A stretch of DNA of 64,000 bases, from NCBI RefSeq assembly GCF_024868665.1, contig NC_079908.1:4604131-4668130 (forward strand). Reading direction: 5' to 3'. Origin of the DNA: Triplophysa rosa. Lineage: Eukaryota > Chordata > Actinopteri > Cypriniformes > Nemacheilidae. Each line of letters opens with the position of its first letter. The first letter of the stretch is position 1. The notes beneath the pieces were generated by a model that did not search any database, was not told where the DNA came from, and was given only the letters and a program-made list of their open reading frames with translations. Position numbers and translations under genes: made by a program. Of this stretch, positions 1-11,911 are shown piece after piece.

Positions 1-354
1 CATTCCAATTAATATCGATCAAACTGCAGTTGGTTTGTTTTGATTTAAGCCCTAATAACTAAAAAATACAGCTAACTAACACAATAAAAACATGATAAAA
101 AACATTGATCTCATTTTGGAACCAAATGCTTCATATATTTGCGTTCACACAAATGGACGGAAGTGTAAGTTTACTGTTGGGTGTTTTTGCCATTATCTGA
201 TTTTCCTAATTCCTTTTGTGATACAGGTGCAAAAATGGGCCGCATACATAATGTGTAAATAAACGCCGTTCGTGACTATTCGTTCTAATTTACGCATTTA
301 GTTTGCTTACAGCTAAAAATCTTTTTGCATCATTTTCCTGTACTCAAATGTTTT

Positions 355-420
355 CTATGAAGCTGCTTTGCAACAACACGCATTGGAAAAGCGCTATAGA
401 AATCAAATTGAATTGAATAA
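355..420 (+). repeat. L2-type LINE/SINE 3' tail fragment
   Basis: The stretch reads AGCTGCTTTGCAACAA, then an AAAAGCGCTATAGAAAT block, then an ATTGAATTGAAT tail. The same block ends the L2 LINE at 24437-24510 and recurs at 1070-1135 (minus) and 61956-62022. It is therefore a 5'-truncated LINE copy or a SINE sharing the LINE tail. No coding part is attached. Confidence 0.75.
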
Positions 421-1069
421 GTGAACCACAGGCCACCAGGAAGAAGAACAGGGACATTGTTTCCAAAAAGTCATGTAAATATGAACCTTTGATTTGTTAA
501 TTCAAGTCTAAGTGGGCAGATTTTAAGCCTATTACAAAATAAGCTGTTAAGCGTTTGAATACACAGAGGGTTTTTTTTTTCAACACAAAGAGGTTTCTTC
601 ATAAGCCAGGTATTAAAAAGCCTGGTAGGAGAATGCCGCTCTCAGCATGTCAACCCTAGATCGGGGCATTGCTTAGGAACGGCGATGATTGGCATTCAAT
701 TTTCTTGTTTTGTATGTCCTGTCACTTTAGCTTTACTCCCCTACTGACAAACCTAACGCCATCATATACACTCTAACGCTCGCCACGCATGAAACAGGAA
801 AGAAATATACGAGCCAGAAAGACACTTCTGATCCCCCGTATCAGTAACAGCTGCTTAGTTTTAAAACGACAGGTATCCACAGACTTTAGCTCTATTGGTG
901 TCTGATATTACTGTCGCAATGTTCATTAGAGAAACTGTAAGCGGTTATCTCTCACGGTGTGGTTAAACCTTGTTAATGTGTCACTCTGTTACATTAAAAC
1001 TGCCAAGTACTGTCTGTGTCACTCTGTGTGGTATGTAAAACATGTGATAGAGTGATAGATGCTTAGATT

Positions 1070-1135
1070 TAATTCAATTCAAATTCATTTATAAAGCTTT
1101 GCACAATTTTGCATTCGTGCAAAGCAGCTTTACAG
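1070..1135 (-). repeat. L2-type LINE/SINE 3' tail fragment (reverse)
   Basis: On the minus strand this reads as the GCTGCTTTGCACGAATGC...AAATGAATTTGAATTGAATT tail, a diverged copy of the L2 3' end at 24437-24510. It is only about 65 bp long, as expected for a strongly 5'-truncated insertion. Confidence 0.7.
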
Positions 1136-1141
1136 AAAGCA

Positions 1142-2349
1142 CATTTTACGAGTATAAAGACATAAGAATAAACAGTCATTGACCAGTTCTTACTCACTGT
1201 AATTTTGTTTTCAATAAGTTTATGGAAAGACATTGAAACATTTCATTTTGTCATTCCGACGCAGAAGAGCAAGATTTCAGAAATGTAAACAACTACTGAT
1301 GTACTATATAGGTGACCTAAAAACCGCCAGGGACTCGCTGTTTGTCTCGCATCTCTTGCTCTGAGGTCATTAGAATGCGTTCCTAGTTTTGGTTGCTAGA
1401 GTAACAGTTATAAACAAACACTGAAGTAATTGATGAGAGATGGATGATGTAACCTCACAAAGTGAGATCAGGTTGGGAATCTTACCTATCGCTTGAAAAA
1501 AGAACAACAAACTTTTATGACAAATGATGCAAATGTAATGAGAGAAGTCATTGCTCAATCGACATTATTAACATCACTATGGAACGCCAGGCATTATGCT
1601 GTTATTACAGAGCACATTATTCTGGGAGTTCATTTTGCATTGAACAGTAATTTTCCTTTAATTACAGGCCTCCATCTGTGGCCCGTAAGTGTATATCTGA
1701 AGCTGTTTAAGTTAATCATAGCTAATAAAAACCGAGAGAAGAGAATCTTCAGTAACTGAAGCGATCCTCTAAATCATCACCTTTATTTCATTCTCTTCAC
1801 ACGATTTCCTGCTGTATAGGATTAAAGTGAGATGTGAAGCACGGGATGACCTTCAGCTCCCGGCACGGTTGCAAAGACACTATTACTAGAACTGAGCACC
1901 TGCTGGTCCTCTCCGAATTTCCATTTAAGCTGAAGAGAACAAGTAAGACAGAGTGGCACGTAACTGAATTTCTTCATTTTAAAGTCAGTGGAATCTGACT
2001 GCTTGAGACACGGACACACACCTGTGATCGTGCAGCCTTTGAATGATATAATAATTCACCTACGGTTGGGATAATGAACTACATGGTTGGTGGATTTGCT
2101 CATTAGAGGTGATGGCTAGAGAAGAACTGGTTGGGCTGCGGGTTATTAATGAAACCTCACATTGTAAAGCTCGGCGAGTAAGGGTGTGCTGATGCTTTTC
2201 TCATCTCATCTAGACCACAAGCCATATCTAGGGACCTGATTATCCCTTGGGCCAGTGAGCAACCACATACATACTGAGGACCTTGTCATGCTGCTTATAC
2301 AGTGATATGAACCACCGAACTGTGGTGTTAGTGAAAATGAAAAAATTCT
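1142..2349. other. No gene seen
   Basis: AT-rich, apparently unique DNA. Open frames here are short (under 90 codons), lack recognisable domains and overlap on both strands, so none is called. Confidence 0.6.
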
Positions 2350-3112
2350 AGAGATGCACGGATAATACATTTCAGAGTGATATGTGCCGATACTGATTCT
2401 GAAGATTAATCTTTCTTAACTTTCTGAATGTTATTAATTACAGTAGGGCTGCTCGATTATGACAAAAATCACAATCACGATTATTTTGGCCAACATTGAG
2501 ATCCTGATTATTGAACACGATTACTCATTAACCTTTAAAACAACATAGAAAAATGAAAAAACGTGGCTTTTAGACTGTAAATTTAACTGAAAAATAAACG
2601 TAAAGAAATAGCACAGCTGAACCACTGTAAAGGAAAGGGTGCAGAGGTTGCGCTAGTCTTTTTTATTGTCCGTCATTTTGATGGACAGGCTCGTAAAAAA
2701 ATCTGTCATAATCTATTGTTACCCGTTATTATGGTGCAATGCGGTGTTACATGCTAATTAGCATGTTCGTAATGTCAAGGGTGCGCTGTGGATTTATACC
2801 ACAAGAAAAGAGAGGATCCTTGCCAATTGGAATGCGGCACAATAATCGTTTTACCTCTATTATTTTGTACTTGTAATCAATGAAGGCCAAAATTGACGAT
2901 TACTATTCATTTTCGATTAATTGGACAGCCCTATTATCAATTCATGTATTAACTATTATTATTGAACATCAAACTGGAGGTGTTTCTTAACATTTTCTAT
3001 TGCACAAATTCATTGCATTTTCCTGTCCTCTTTTGGTCCGATAAGCAATAGTGTGAAAAATAGCTTTTATCGACCGATACCGGTTATTGGCAGATATATA
3101 TCGGTGCATCTA
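2350..3112. mobile_element. hAT-like MITE with nested second MITE
   Basis: The left end TAGAGATGCACGGATAA is matched in inverted form by the right end ATATCGGTGCATCTA. Inner flanks on both sides carry further inverted similarity (TGTGCCGATACTG and CCGATACCGG). The element has no coding capacity. It is interrupted by an independent element at 2444-2933. hAT affiliation is inferred from the terminus style; no clean target duplication is visible. Confidence 0.6.
2444..2933. mobile_element. hAT-type MITE (TAGGGCTG...CAGCCCTA)
   Basis: Its perfect terminal inverted octamer TAGGGCTG/CAGCCCTA is followed by CTCGATTATGAC on the left and preceded by TTTCGATTAATTGGA on the right. The subterminal ATCACGATTATT motifs are typical of abundant fish hAT MITEs. 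There is no transposase. It lies inside the 2350-3112 element and so is younger than it. Confidence 0.75.
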
Positions 3113-3324
3113 TATATATTTGACCAGTCAAATTTGTGAATTCGAACTAAATGTTGTATAATGAAATAAACATATTATATTACATAATACAATAATTATT
3201 TACTTATTTGAATACTATTTATTTAGCACAGTTAGCACATTTATTTTGCCATTAAAAGTATTCATTAGCATAATTTTTTTAACGTTTTTTAATGTATTGT
3301 TTTGTAGCTGAAATTATTATTTTT

Positions 3325-3540
3325 AAAGGGATAGTTCACCTAAAAATCTGTCAATATTTTCTCACCTTCATGTCATTCCAAACATGTATGAGCTTCTTTC
3401 TCATGCAGAGCACAAAATAAGATAATTTGAAGAACGTTGGTAACCAAACAACATTGACCCCCATTGACTTCCATTGTATGGACAAAAAACCACTGAGACA
3501 TTTTGCAAAATATCTTTTATATTTCACAGAAGAAAGAGTT
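3325..3540 (+). repeat. GATAGTTCACC-type MITE arm
   Basis: AAAGGGATAGTTCACC opens a block with CTCACC, CATTCCAAAC and TTGGTAACCAAAC motifs. The same arm occurs at 7366-7590, 38515-38690 and as the paired long TIRs of the 30480-32179 element. Only one arm is present here, so this is a solo or truncated copy. Confidence 0.6.
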
Positions 3541-4140
3541 ACATACAGTCAAAATCATGAGATTAATGAGTTTAATATTTTATATTAAATAGTATTTGCT
3601 TTTCAATGCTTGCAACAATTTTTGATACAGTAACAAATACTGCAGGTTGTAAGAATAACAACAAGTTGTAAGTCTATTTCTGTCGAGTGACAGAACAGAT
3701 TGTCTTGTCAAGCAGGTACAGAGAGTACTACAAAAATAATTCCCAGTACTGTGAACAGAATAGCACACAATTGATGTCACTCCACACAGGTGAGTACCGC
3801 CCATTTCAAGCACAGATGCCTTCTCCAGCACTCAAAACATCTTACGGCAGCGTTTAAAAAAGTAAACATATTTTAACCAAGCAAACACATTCCAAAGTCT
3901 CCTCACTACCTCTATAAAATGGCGAGGGTCCATCTTTTATTTCCCCGCGAGTTTATCCGCACGTCATTAGGAAGGTTTGCATCCCGGCATCAAACAGCTT
4001 CCTTTGCTTAATCTTGTTTGAAGTCTTGAGAGACAGCTGAAGTTTTCCATGGCACTTCACTACATCAAAGCTCATAGAGGTTTCAGAGGAAGAGAGGAAC
4101 ATATTGCAGTAGCAATATGCTGGTTTAAGCTGGTGAGGAA

Positions 4141-4215
4141 CCAGCACATGGCCATCTTAAACCAGCACATGACCATCTTAAACCAGCACGTGACCAACTT
4201 AAACCAGCACAAACC
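4141..4215. repeat. 21-bp minisatellite
   Basis: About 3.5 tandem copies of a 21-bp unit beginning CCAGCACATGACCATCTTAA. A plus-strand frame crossing it yields a repeating NQHMTIL-type peptide that is only a by-product of the repeat. Confidence 0.8.
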
Positions 4216-4430
4216 AGCATCAAAACATACCTAACCCAGCATATGTTGTTTTCTTCAAAAGGGTCTAGGGCTTTTGCTCTCTGGGATCAAAATGAAAATA
4301 ACAAACCCAACTGAAATAATGTCTCAAAGCTTTGTCTCAGTGTTTTTCAGACGATGTTAATTTGATTTAAGATATCATTTTGTGTGTAGAGATATTTTGC
4401 AATCAAAATGAATAAAAGGCCCAAAGTTAA

Positions 4431-4735
4431 TGTCATGGATTTTAGTTTATGGTTCATGTTGTCTTGTATTATGAAGTTGTCTTTGTAGTCCTGGGTTTAT
4501 GGTTATTGTAGTTCTTTCAAGTGTCTTGTTCTGATGGGTTTATTGTTTCATTGTCTTCAGGTGTGCCTTGTTAGTCTTTAGTCCTTGTGTGTATATACAG
4601 TATACCATGGTGTTTCATGTGTCTGGGGTTGGTTATTGAATGTATGTATATGGGTTGCCGAGTCATGTTTTCTGGCTATCATTTCATGTCATGGATTATT
4701 GTTCACGTTTGGATTCATTAAAGAGTACATAACAA
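4431..4735 (+). repeat. Degenerate LTR-like fragment
   Basis: Starts TGTCATGGATT, as the TGTCA-type solo LTRs at 19673, 20296 and 40336 do, and reaches a CATTAAAGAG polyadenylation-like site near 4715. The 3' boundary is not defined and no target duplication is visible. The LTR assignment rests on start and composition only. Confidence 0.35.
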
Positions 4736-4739
4736 TGAG

Positions 4740-7365
4740 ATCATGAAAATGACATTTCATGCAGTGTTTGAAAGTAAGCAGCCTGCCAAGTTGTAAATAC
4801 GAAGGTGAATGAATAACAAAGTTATTGGCTTGGAAAAAAGGGAGTCGACACTGAATCATGCAAACGAGTCTTCCCTAGTCCAATTCGCAAACCGCCGCGG
4901 ATTTACGTCACTACATATAGTCCCCTCCTACGTTTTGCTAGTACTCCCCGCAAACTACTTCACTCTTCTCCCCCAAACACTGTAGCTCGTGAGACTCATT
5001 CGTGGTAGACCAATCACAGCAGACTAGACCATCTGACCAATCACATCAGACTAGGCTAGCGGAAAGGAGGGGATTAGACAGATGAATCGCGGAATGAATC
5101 ATGTGAGAGTCAGTCAAGAAGTAAGGTAAGAATAACTGCCTATTATTACGAAATAATAGTGTTTTGTACATAAACTTGTTGTTGACACTCCATAAACCAA
5201 AGTAGGACCTTAAAAATCCCTAGTTTTGTACTCTTTAAAGACTTTATTAATTATTATTAAGACTTAGATCCTTCTCCCAGTTTCATGATTTGGGCAACGT
5301 CTGTGATTTGTTATCGGTCTGGCTAGTCCCTTACGAAACAAAAATATATTGGAATAAACTGCGAAATATAATGTGATGTATTACATTATACATTTCCACA
5401 TATTGGAAACTAGCGCTTATATTTTTATAATTAAATACGCATTGCGATATATGGCTATATTTTGATATATACAATTATATTTAGAAATAAAGAGAAAAAT
5501 AAGTCTAATGTTCAAAATGTTTCATGCTTTATTGAGTATATATTGTTCCATGTAAATGTGAATGCATGTACACACATATATACACACATTCACGTAATGA
5601 GTTTAAGCAGATTTCTAGTTCCCAGCATGCTTGGCTTCTGACTGTTAAAGGAAAGTAAAAAAAGGAAAATTAGGAGTTATTTTGTGTGTTTTGCTCAATA
5701 TTAATATAGGAGGAGACCTGTTAGTGTTTAATGTTGCAAAATCAGAATTTGCAAAATCGTACACTTGGCATTTTATCATTCAGCTTCTTGATGTCTCAAC
5801 CTGTGAAACTTTTTAAACAATTATACTAAATATTTTAAAACTAACTTTTGCTTTAATTTTTAGAGCCAAGTGAATCCCGAATTTTAGTTTCAACCCAGAA
5901 TTTTTTATTTCAGTGCATTACTAAGATTAATGTTGATGACCGCACACTTTACAGTAATTTGTCAAATTGCTATTTTATTTGGCAACTATTATATTTGTTA
6001 TATGAAGTTGTGTCTTTACTGGAAATTGAACCTTTTCGTGATTAGCACCAAGTTCTATATAATATAATAATGACAAATCATGAAATATGTCAATATTTAC
6101 TCAACAACGGCGTCCATTATTTATTATATATAAGTCATAATTGTTCAATGGTAACACTGTTTAAAGGGTACAGGCTATGATGATTGTATGGCCCATATCG
6201 TTGCATATCGTTGGCTGGACGCCTCAGACATCCAGACAGGAAGTGCACAGAATGCATTACAGCAATCAGCAGCATTTACCAGAAAGCCTCAAAGCCTCAG
6301 CAATGCATTCAAAGCACACAAGGCTAAAGATGTGTTGATGGCAGAAAGATGTGTGTGCCCAGCTTACTCCATTAGCACTGATCACTGTTTTGTATTTTAG
6401 AGATTTGTGCTATAGGCTCCGGCAGCCCATTTTCTCCAAATTCAGGCTATGAATAATGAAAGAATCCAGTTGGCTACAGTTAAATCGATGCATCCAAGAT
6501 GCTAAGCAGCAAAGTTGAAATAAATAAATAAACTGTCAGGCCTGATTGGCTGGCAGCAGGCATTTAGTCCCCCGCTTCAGCCACATTCAATGGCAATATG
6601 ATTAGAGGACCTTGAATAGCCTCTCCATCAGAGGTTGCCTTCATTATGTGTGTGTTAAGGTGGAGGAGAGAGGTGCCTGTTGGATTTTGTTCTTGCCAGA
6701 GTTTGTGCATTAACCACGATAAAAGCCTGCCAGACTCGCATTAAGTCCACAGATTCTCTGTTTGCCAGGGATGGGAATCTCTTCTGTTTCAGTTCCACTT
6801 ACATCCAGTTCCTTGACGATTTAAATTACGTTTCTTTCTGATTTAAAGATCCACTAAAGTGCCTTGAAATGCGCAGCTTTGTGTTTTCGTAATTCACACT
6901 GAAACAGAAAGTTAGACCTTTTGTTGCTTTCAACAAAAGCCAATAGTGTTTAGTTTAACTCAGACTCAGATGAGAAGCTGAAGTGCAGAATGATGTCATA
7001 AAAACCATTGGTCTGTATTGGCAGAAGTGACAGGTGTGAATTTTGTGAATGTGAAATGTGAATTTGTCAGTGTTCTGAAGGATTTGCTGATATATCCACA
7101 TCCTTAATGTGAACATACACATATGAAAAGTTAACAACTTTAAAGTTGGGTTTTATAGGGACTCGTTTTTGCACTTTCCCTTTATATAAAAAAAAATATG
7201 ATTTTGAGTCTTTTGGTCTAATTTATTAGCATAATAAATTAGCATTTTTTCTGCATCACCAAACAGAAACAATTTTCTTGTGGGTTTCCCAAACACTTGT
7301 CTCTAATTGGTTGGACAAACAGGAAGTCCCACCCCAAATGCTATGCTACTAAGGCTGTCATACCC
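4740..7365. other. No gene seen; one possible short inverted pair
   Basis: AT-rich DNA without a recognisable coding region. An imperfect inverted pair (GGAGTCGACA at 4841 and TGTTGACACTCC at 5180) brackets a GC-richer 350-bp stretch and could be a small MITE. The 70-codon frame at 6188-6400 has no recognisable domain. Confidence 0.5.
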
Positions 7366-7590
7366 TTAAAGTGATAGTTCACCCAAAAATGAAAATTCTG
7401 TTTTCATTCACTCACCCACTTGTCATTTAAAACCAGTTCGACTTTCTTTCTTCAGCAGAACACAAAAGAAGATATTCTGAAGAATGTTGGTAACCAAACA
7501 GCAGTGGTATCCATTGACTTGTATTGATTTTGTGTCCAACATTAAAGAAGTAAATGGGTTCGGTTACCAACATTATTCAGATTAATGTTT
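7366..7590 (+). repeat. GATAGTTCACCC-type MITE arm
   Basis: TTAAAGTGATAGTTCACCCA followed by the ATGAAAATTCTG, AACACAAAAGAAGATATT and GTTGGTAACCAAAC blocks that characterise this fish MITE family. It is a single arm, diverged from the other copies in the window. Confidence 0.65.
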
Positions 7591-8450
7591 TTTTTCTTTT
7601 TTTGAACGAACTTTGCGCGAATTTATGACAAACTGGGAATTTTGTTTGGGATGTAGCCTTCTGTGAAATTTGCTTTGTTCTGGTTCTGGCTATTGTATTG
7701 TTTTGATTATTTTAATTTATTATCAAGTAATAAATCTTTCCTGAGCAAAACTTTTTATGAGAAGGGTCATTTACACTTTGTTAAATGTCATCAACCCTCA
7801 AATGCACAGTTAAAAGTAAATCCCACCCAGGAGTGGTGCTTGTTTACAATGATTTATTGTAAACTAATCTCATTTCAAGCCTTGGGATGACTGTAACTGA
7901 AGCACAGAATATCAGGAAACAAATAAAAGTTAATTGTCAGTGTGTGGATTTGCTGTTCAGAAATCCGTCCTTCAATAAACGTCCCTCATTAAAAAGCTTT
8001 TTTTTGAGCTGATTGAACCGTTTTATTTCTACATTGCAGTAACAACAATTCTGTTTTTTGCTGAAGAATGTTAGTGCTGATTCAGTGAAGGTACACTGGC
8101 TTTACCCAAAGGCCCAGTATCACTGTGCTGAGATCTGCAACAGTGCAGCTTTTCACAGCGAGCAGACAGTGTCCTAAAACTTTGAGACACGCTAGAATAA
8201 CTACTATTCTATTCCTCACACTTCTCAACAATAAACTCGGCAGTCTAGATGTCACATGCGTGGTCTCCAGATAAATCTTTGCATAGGTGAGCTGGCCAGT
8301 AAACAAGTTTATGAGAGTGTATAGATATTTTGACAGAGATTCAAACATTCTTCATTGAAGTGAACAACTGGGTTGTTTTGGGTTCATTGTAGATGTCTGC
8401 AAATAAAAATTTCATTTGGCATGCCATGATGTATTTTACATTATATCATA

Positions 8451-8484
8451 GACACACACACGCACGCACGCACGCACGCACGCA

Positions 8485-8515
<31 letters not shown>

Positions 8516-8516
8516 A

Positions 8517-8550
<34 letters not shown>
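8451..8550. repeat. Compound microsatellite
   Basis: Consecutive runs of (CA)n, (CGCA)n, (CTCG)n, (CT)n and again (CA)n over about 100 bp. The minus-strand frame through it gives VCVCV and RERERE runs and is not a gene. Confidence 0.97.
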
Positions 8551-8553
<3 letters not shown>

Positions 8554-8786
8554 TTTGTGAGTCAACGGTGGTGCCATATTGGACAGGGCAAGACTGCCAC
8601 ATAAACACATACCAGCAGGGGAACTGCATCATGATTAAAAAGCACAATAACAATTTCCATTTCCCTTTCTGTGGTTTATGATATATGGGAAGCACAAAAA
8701 CGTTCCGTCTATAAAGTTTTAATGGTGAGACTTATAACAGTGAGCTGATGCCGGCCGATGAAAACTGACACTTTCAACATTAATTT

Positions 8787-9080
8787 GGCCGTTTCTCAAT
8801 ATGCGTTCTTTAGCGGTCTTGTGTCCTTGTGTTCTCGCTCTTTATCATCAATAACCGTCAAAGTCCGGTTCCAATACTCAAGAACAAAGAACGCATGAAA
8901 GTACCCGGATGTGTTCTTGATATCAAGGATGCATTGAATGCAGACTTGCGCGGACCGAACCCGCTTGCAGTCCCATAAGTCATTGTGGCGCATCCATCCT
9001 AGTTCGTTCTTCCGAGGCTGCCTTGCAAGACCGGTCTCTACGAGAACATAACTTTGCGTTCTTGGAATTGATAAACAGCC
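8787..9080. mobile_element. Short TIR element (MITE)
   Basis: GGCCGTTTCTCAATATGCG at the left is inverted at the right as TTGGAATTGATAAACAGCC, with matching inner motifs (GCGTTCTT and GCGTTCTTGG). The element is about 294 bp. Minus-strand frames of 101 and 60 codons cross it but show no domain. Superfamily is not assigned. Confidence 0.55.
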
Positions 9081-10090
9081 TTTGTTTGAATGGCCTGACA
9101 AGGCAACAGTGAACCAACCAATAATGTGAGATTAGGGCGGGACTATCTGTTTGTCTGCTCAATGATGTGTTTCTGAAACCTGTATGTAAACATGAATTCT
9201 TTTTGCAATTTTCTTTGGTGCCCCAGAAATGTCACACTTCACCTCCAAATAATATTGAATCCACAACATTCCGTTAAAATAATTTAACTTTCGAGGTTTA
9301 TTTAACCATGAAATTATTCTAATTATATAATCGACACATATTACATCACAAATGTCCTGTAATGCACATTTACATTCATATTATAGCCTAATGAAAGAAT
9401 AGCAGAAGCTCATCAGCCGTCATTTCGGCTCTAGCGTTTCACAGTAATTGCCCTTCCTGACAGGAAATTAAGAGGTCGAACGATAATTCCCTGCCCAGTT
9501 TTTTTTCCGGCGGCTATGTGGCACGGGAGCCGCCGCTGTCACTCTTCTCATTTTCTCACCCTGCCAAGCGGAAAAGTTGGCAACATTCCCCACTTTCCTT
9601 CAAAATTCCCCTCATTCCTGAGAGATTTCCACCTAGCAGGTGTCTGGCAGAAAGCTTCCTTCTGGAATTTCAATCTTTGAAGATCACTGTGTTTGAGTTA
9701 AGGTCTTTGGCAGGCTCCAGAGCCGCTGGGCGACAGGATCATGGTGTCAAGTTCAGTCAGACCTGAATTAAGTCGATAACTTCATTCAGACAACCTCCAC
9801 TGCTGTCCCTTCAAGACGTCACTGATGGTCATTTCACTCACAACTTTTAATGTGCTAAGAGACAAACCTTCTTCATTACACTCTAAATGCTGTCTGTATT
9901 GATCTAAAACTGCCTTGATGTTTGTGTTTTCCACTACAATGTAAGACAAGACAACAATAAAAAAGCCTGATTTTCTTGGTCTTTTTTATTGAATTTAGTA
10001 GGGCTCAACCCATTGTTTTCTGGGAAACTGGCAAGATACTTTACAACAGTCCTGCCATTAGCTGATGGCAATTTTCTGAAATGAAAATAC
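9081..10090. other. No gene seen
   Basis: No domain, RNA gene or clear repeat was recognised. The 82-codon frame at 9518-9766 has no recognisable motif. Confidence 0.5.
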
Positions 10091-10330
10091 TTAAAGTTGT
10101 ATTCTGTGTCTTTTTTGGTTAAAACTCAGAACTCTTTTCTTTACCTTACCCAAATTCTAAACAATAGGCATAAAATAATAATTAAAAGTTGAGCTCCCGA
10201 GTGTTAAAATGTCCGTTGGACATAATTTGACTTCTGCCCATATTAAAATAGGTATATAAAGTACCCTGCTATTTTCTGTATCAAACATAGATGGCGATAG
10301 AGAGACAAAAGTTACGAATTGCAGCTTTAA
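10091..10330. mobile_element. Short MITE with TTAAAG ends
   Basis: Left end TTAAAGTTGTATTCTGTGTC is matched, inverted and diverged, by the right end GAATTGCAGCTTTAA. Inner CTTTTTTGG and GACAAAAGTT motifs extend the inverted similarity. The TTAA at both tips could be a target duplication, but this is not certain. Confidence 0.6.
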
Positions 10331-10492
10331 AATATTGTTCTTTTAAAAATAACTACATTTTTAATACATAACAATGCCAGAGTTTTGTGGGTAGTTAGCA
10401 GTGTGTTGTTGAATGTTTATTTCTGAAGTTATTTTTTTATTGCTGCAGGGTTGTTCTGGGTTGCTGCTATGGCACTATTATGGCACAGAATT

Positions 10493-10504
10493 CAAGATGG
10501 CGGC
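10493..10504 (+). promoter_or_regulatory. YY1-like motif at the LINE 5' end
   Basis: CAAGATGGCGGC fits the YY1 consensus (AANATGGCGGC). It lies at the apparent 5' boundary of the host LINE, where mammalian L1 also carries a YY1 site that positions transcription initiation. Function here is inferred by analogy. Confidence 0.5.
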
Positions 10505-10952
10505 ATGTGTGTAGACACGCGTCCTGTCTGTCCCGTGTTTTGCTAGTTTCCAATTTTTTTCACTATACGTTTTGTAGATACAAAACGCATTATTTTATTT
10601 CTTATATTCTTCTTAACTTTGTAAAATATATTTTAACGTAGTAAAAATGCATATACCCGCTCTCCAAATGTATTTGTTTTGGAGCCTGCTATCGTGGACT
10701 TCAGTGGTTCAAGTGCCTTCCGAGATGGATGGCTGCTTTGTAGATATTAGCGGGGAGGACTGCGCCGAAGAAAGAGTCAGAAACGACCATGAAGTAGCAA
10801 TGCTTTGGCTGTGGCCGAAACTTGTTGTTTGGCATACCGGGACAGCGCCAGGTCGGATCAGTGACCATGTACATGGTGATCAGCTCTGTTGGCGAAATTT
10901 TCTCACTGAGCTACGAGCCTATTCTTCGATGGCGTCGTGAGGCCTGCACTGT

Positions 10953-11178
10953 TTGTGGTCAAGAGGAAACGGGAATCTTTCACCCTATGCATCCTCTATT
11001 GTTCGGAAAGACTCATCCGTGGGTACAGCGAGGAAAATGTGGTTAGTTTTCCTTTTGCTTTTATTATCGGGAAATGTCCATCCAAACCCAGGACCAGAGT
11101 TAATTCAATTTCAAATGCCGGATGAGTGTAAATCTGCTAAAGGACTACGGTTCTTACATCTAAATGTGCATATGTTGT
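10953..11178 (+). pseudogene. Host LINE ORF, N-terminal part with 2A-like motif
   Basis: Encodes the N-terminal part of the LINE polyprotein. Residues 30-38 form a very hydrophobic run (WLVFLLLLL). It leads directly into SGNVHPNPGP (P48 ends at 11096), which keeps the NPGP core of 2A ribosome-skipping peptides but has N-V-H in place of the canonical D-V-E. The frame then enters LRFLHLNV, the start of an APE-type endonuclease, where the catalytic Asn motif is expected. The endonuclease is cut after codon 'atg' by the LTR element at 11179 and continues in frame at 13231. 2A-like motifs upstream of the endonuclease are known from several fish and echinoderm LINEs; activity of this variant is unproven. 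Upstream short frames (10647-10940 and overlaps) may be remnants of an ORF1 or 5' UTR and are not called. Confidence 0.75.
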
Positions 11179-11470
11179 TGTAGCGAGGAAGGCGGGACGA
11201 GAGTTGTGGGGCAGGAAGGCGGGGCCGGTCCCGCATGCCTCACGGGGAGCTAGGGAGCATAAGAGGACGAGTGACGGGACTGCCGACGAGAGAGGACCGG
11301 GCCCGGAAATAGGTTAAGTTTGTTTATGTGTTCGTGTGGCCGGCAGTCAACCGTGAGGTGGCTGCCGGCCTGTTATTTGCTGTTTATTGTTTATTTATTT
11401 TGATTAAAGTTTATTGTTTAAATGATGCCGGTTCCCGCCTCCTTCCTTCCCTACATTGAACTTTGTTACA
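11179..11470 (+). repeat. LTR, left copy (plus)
   Basis: Begins TGTAGCGAGG and ends CTTTGTTACA, immediately followed by a primer-binding-site-like sequence. It contains a GCATAAGAGGACG stretch where a TATA-like box would lie, and TGATTAAAGTTTATTG as a polyadenylation region. It is about 40 bp shorter than the right-hand copy. Confidence 0.8.
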
Positions 11471-11471
11471 T

Positions 11472-11489
11472 TGGTGCCAAAACCCGGGA
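11472..11489 (+). other. Primer binding site
   Basis: TGGTGCCAAAACCCGGGA begins one base after the LTR end. A diverged inverted copy (TCTGGGTTTCAGCACCAA) follows the minus-strand LTR at 12882-12899. TGG start and position are those of a tRNA-primed LTR retrotransposon; the priming tRNA is not assigned. Confidence 0.7.
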
Positions 11490-11911
11490 GGAAGGAGGGA
11501 CATGCTGTCGAAGAGCCCTCGCCACCGAGCGGCCTCGCGGTACTGAGGAGTTCGGGCAGCGCGGACGAGGGACGTCCGCCAGCGGCTGCCCGAGGCAGTG
11601 GTGCTGGAGCGAGAGGAATCGGTGGGGACGGAGAGCTCGCGGCCGTGCTCCTGGGACGAGGTGGGATGGCGGCCATAGAGGGAGCGGAGGAGTTGCCGCC
11701 GTTGGCCGTGAGCCGGAATCCTGTTACCAACAGCCATGATGGTGAGGAACAGGAAACGGGGAACTTGTTGCNCGGCTGCCCTCAGCCAGAAGCCATCGCC
11801 AGCCGCCAGGAGGCGGAGGAGGATCGGGCCGTCCACCGAACGTCCAGCACCACAGCATAGCACCGCGAGGAAGAGCCTCTCGGCTGGCTGAGGACCGAGC
11901 GACGGCTCGGC

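Noticed and set aside
1493..1759. 88-codon frame
   Set aside because: No domain, no splice context and unremarkable composition; length expected by chance in AT-rich DNA.
8441..8695. Minus-strand frame with VCVCV and RERERE runs
   Set aside because: Translation of the compound microsatellite.
10647..11046. Short overlapping frames upstream of the LINE endonuclease
   Set aside because: Could be ORF1 or 5' UTR remnants of the LINE, but show no zinc knuckle, coiled coil or esterase motif, so no function is assigned.
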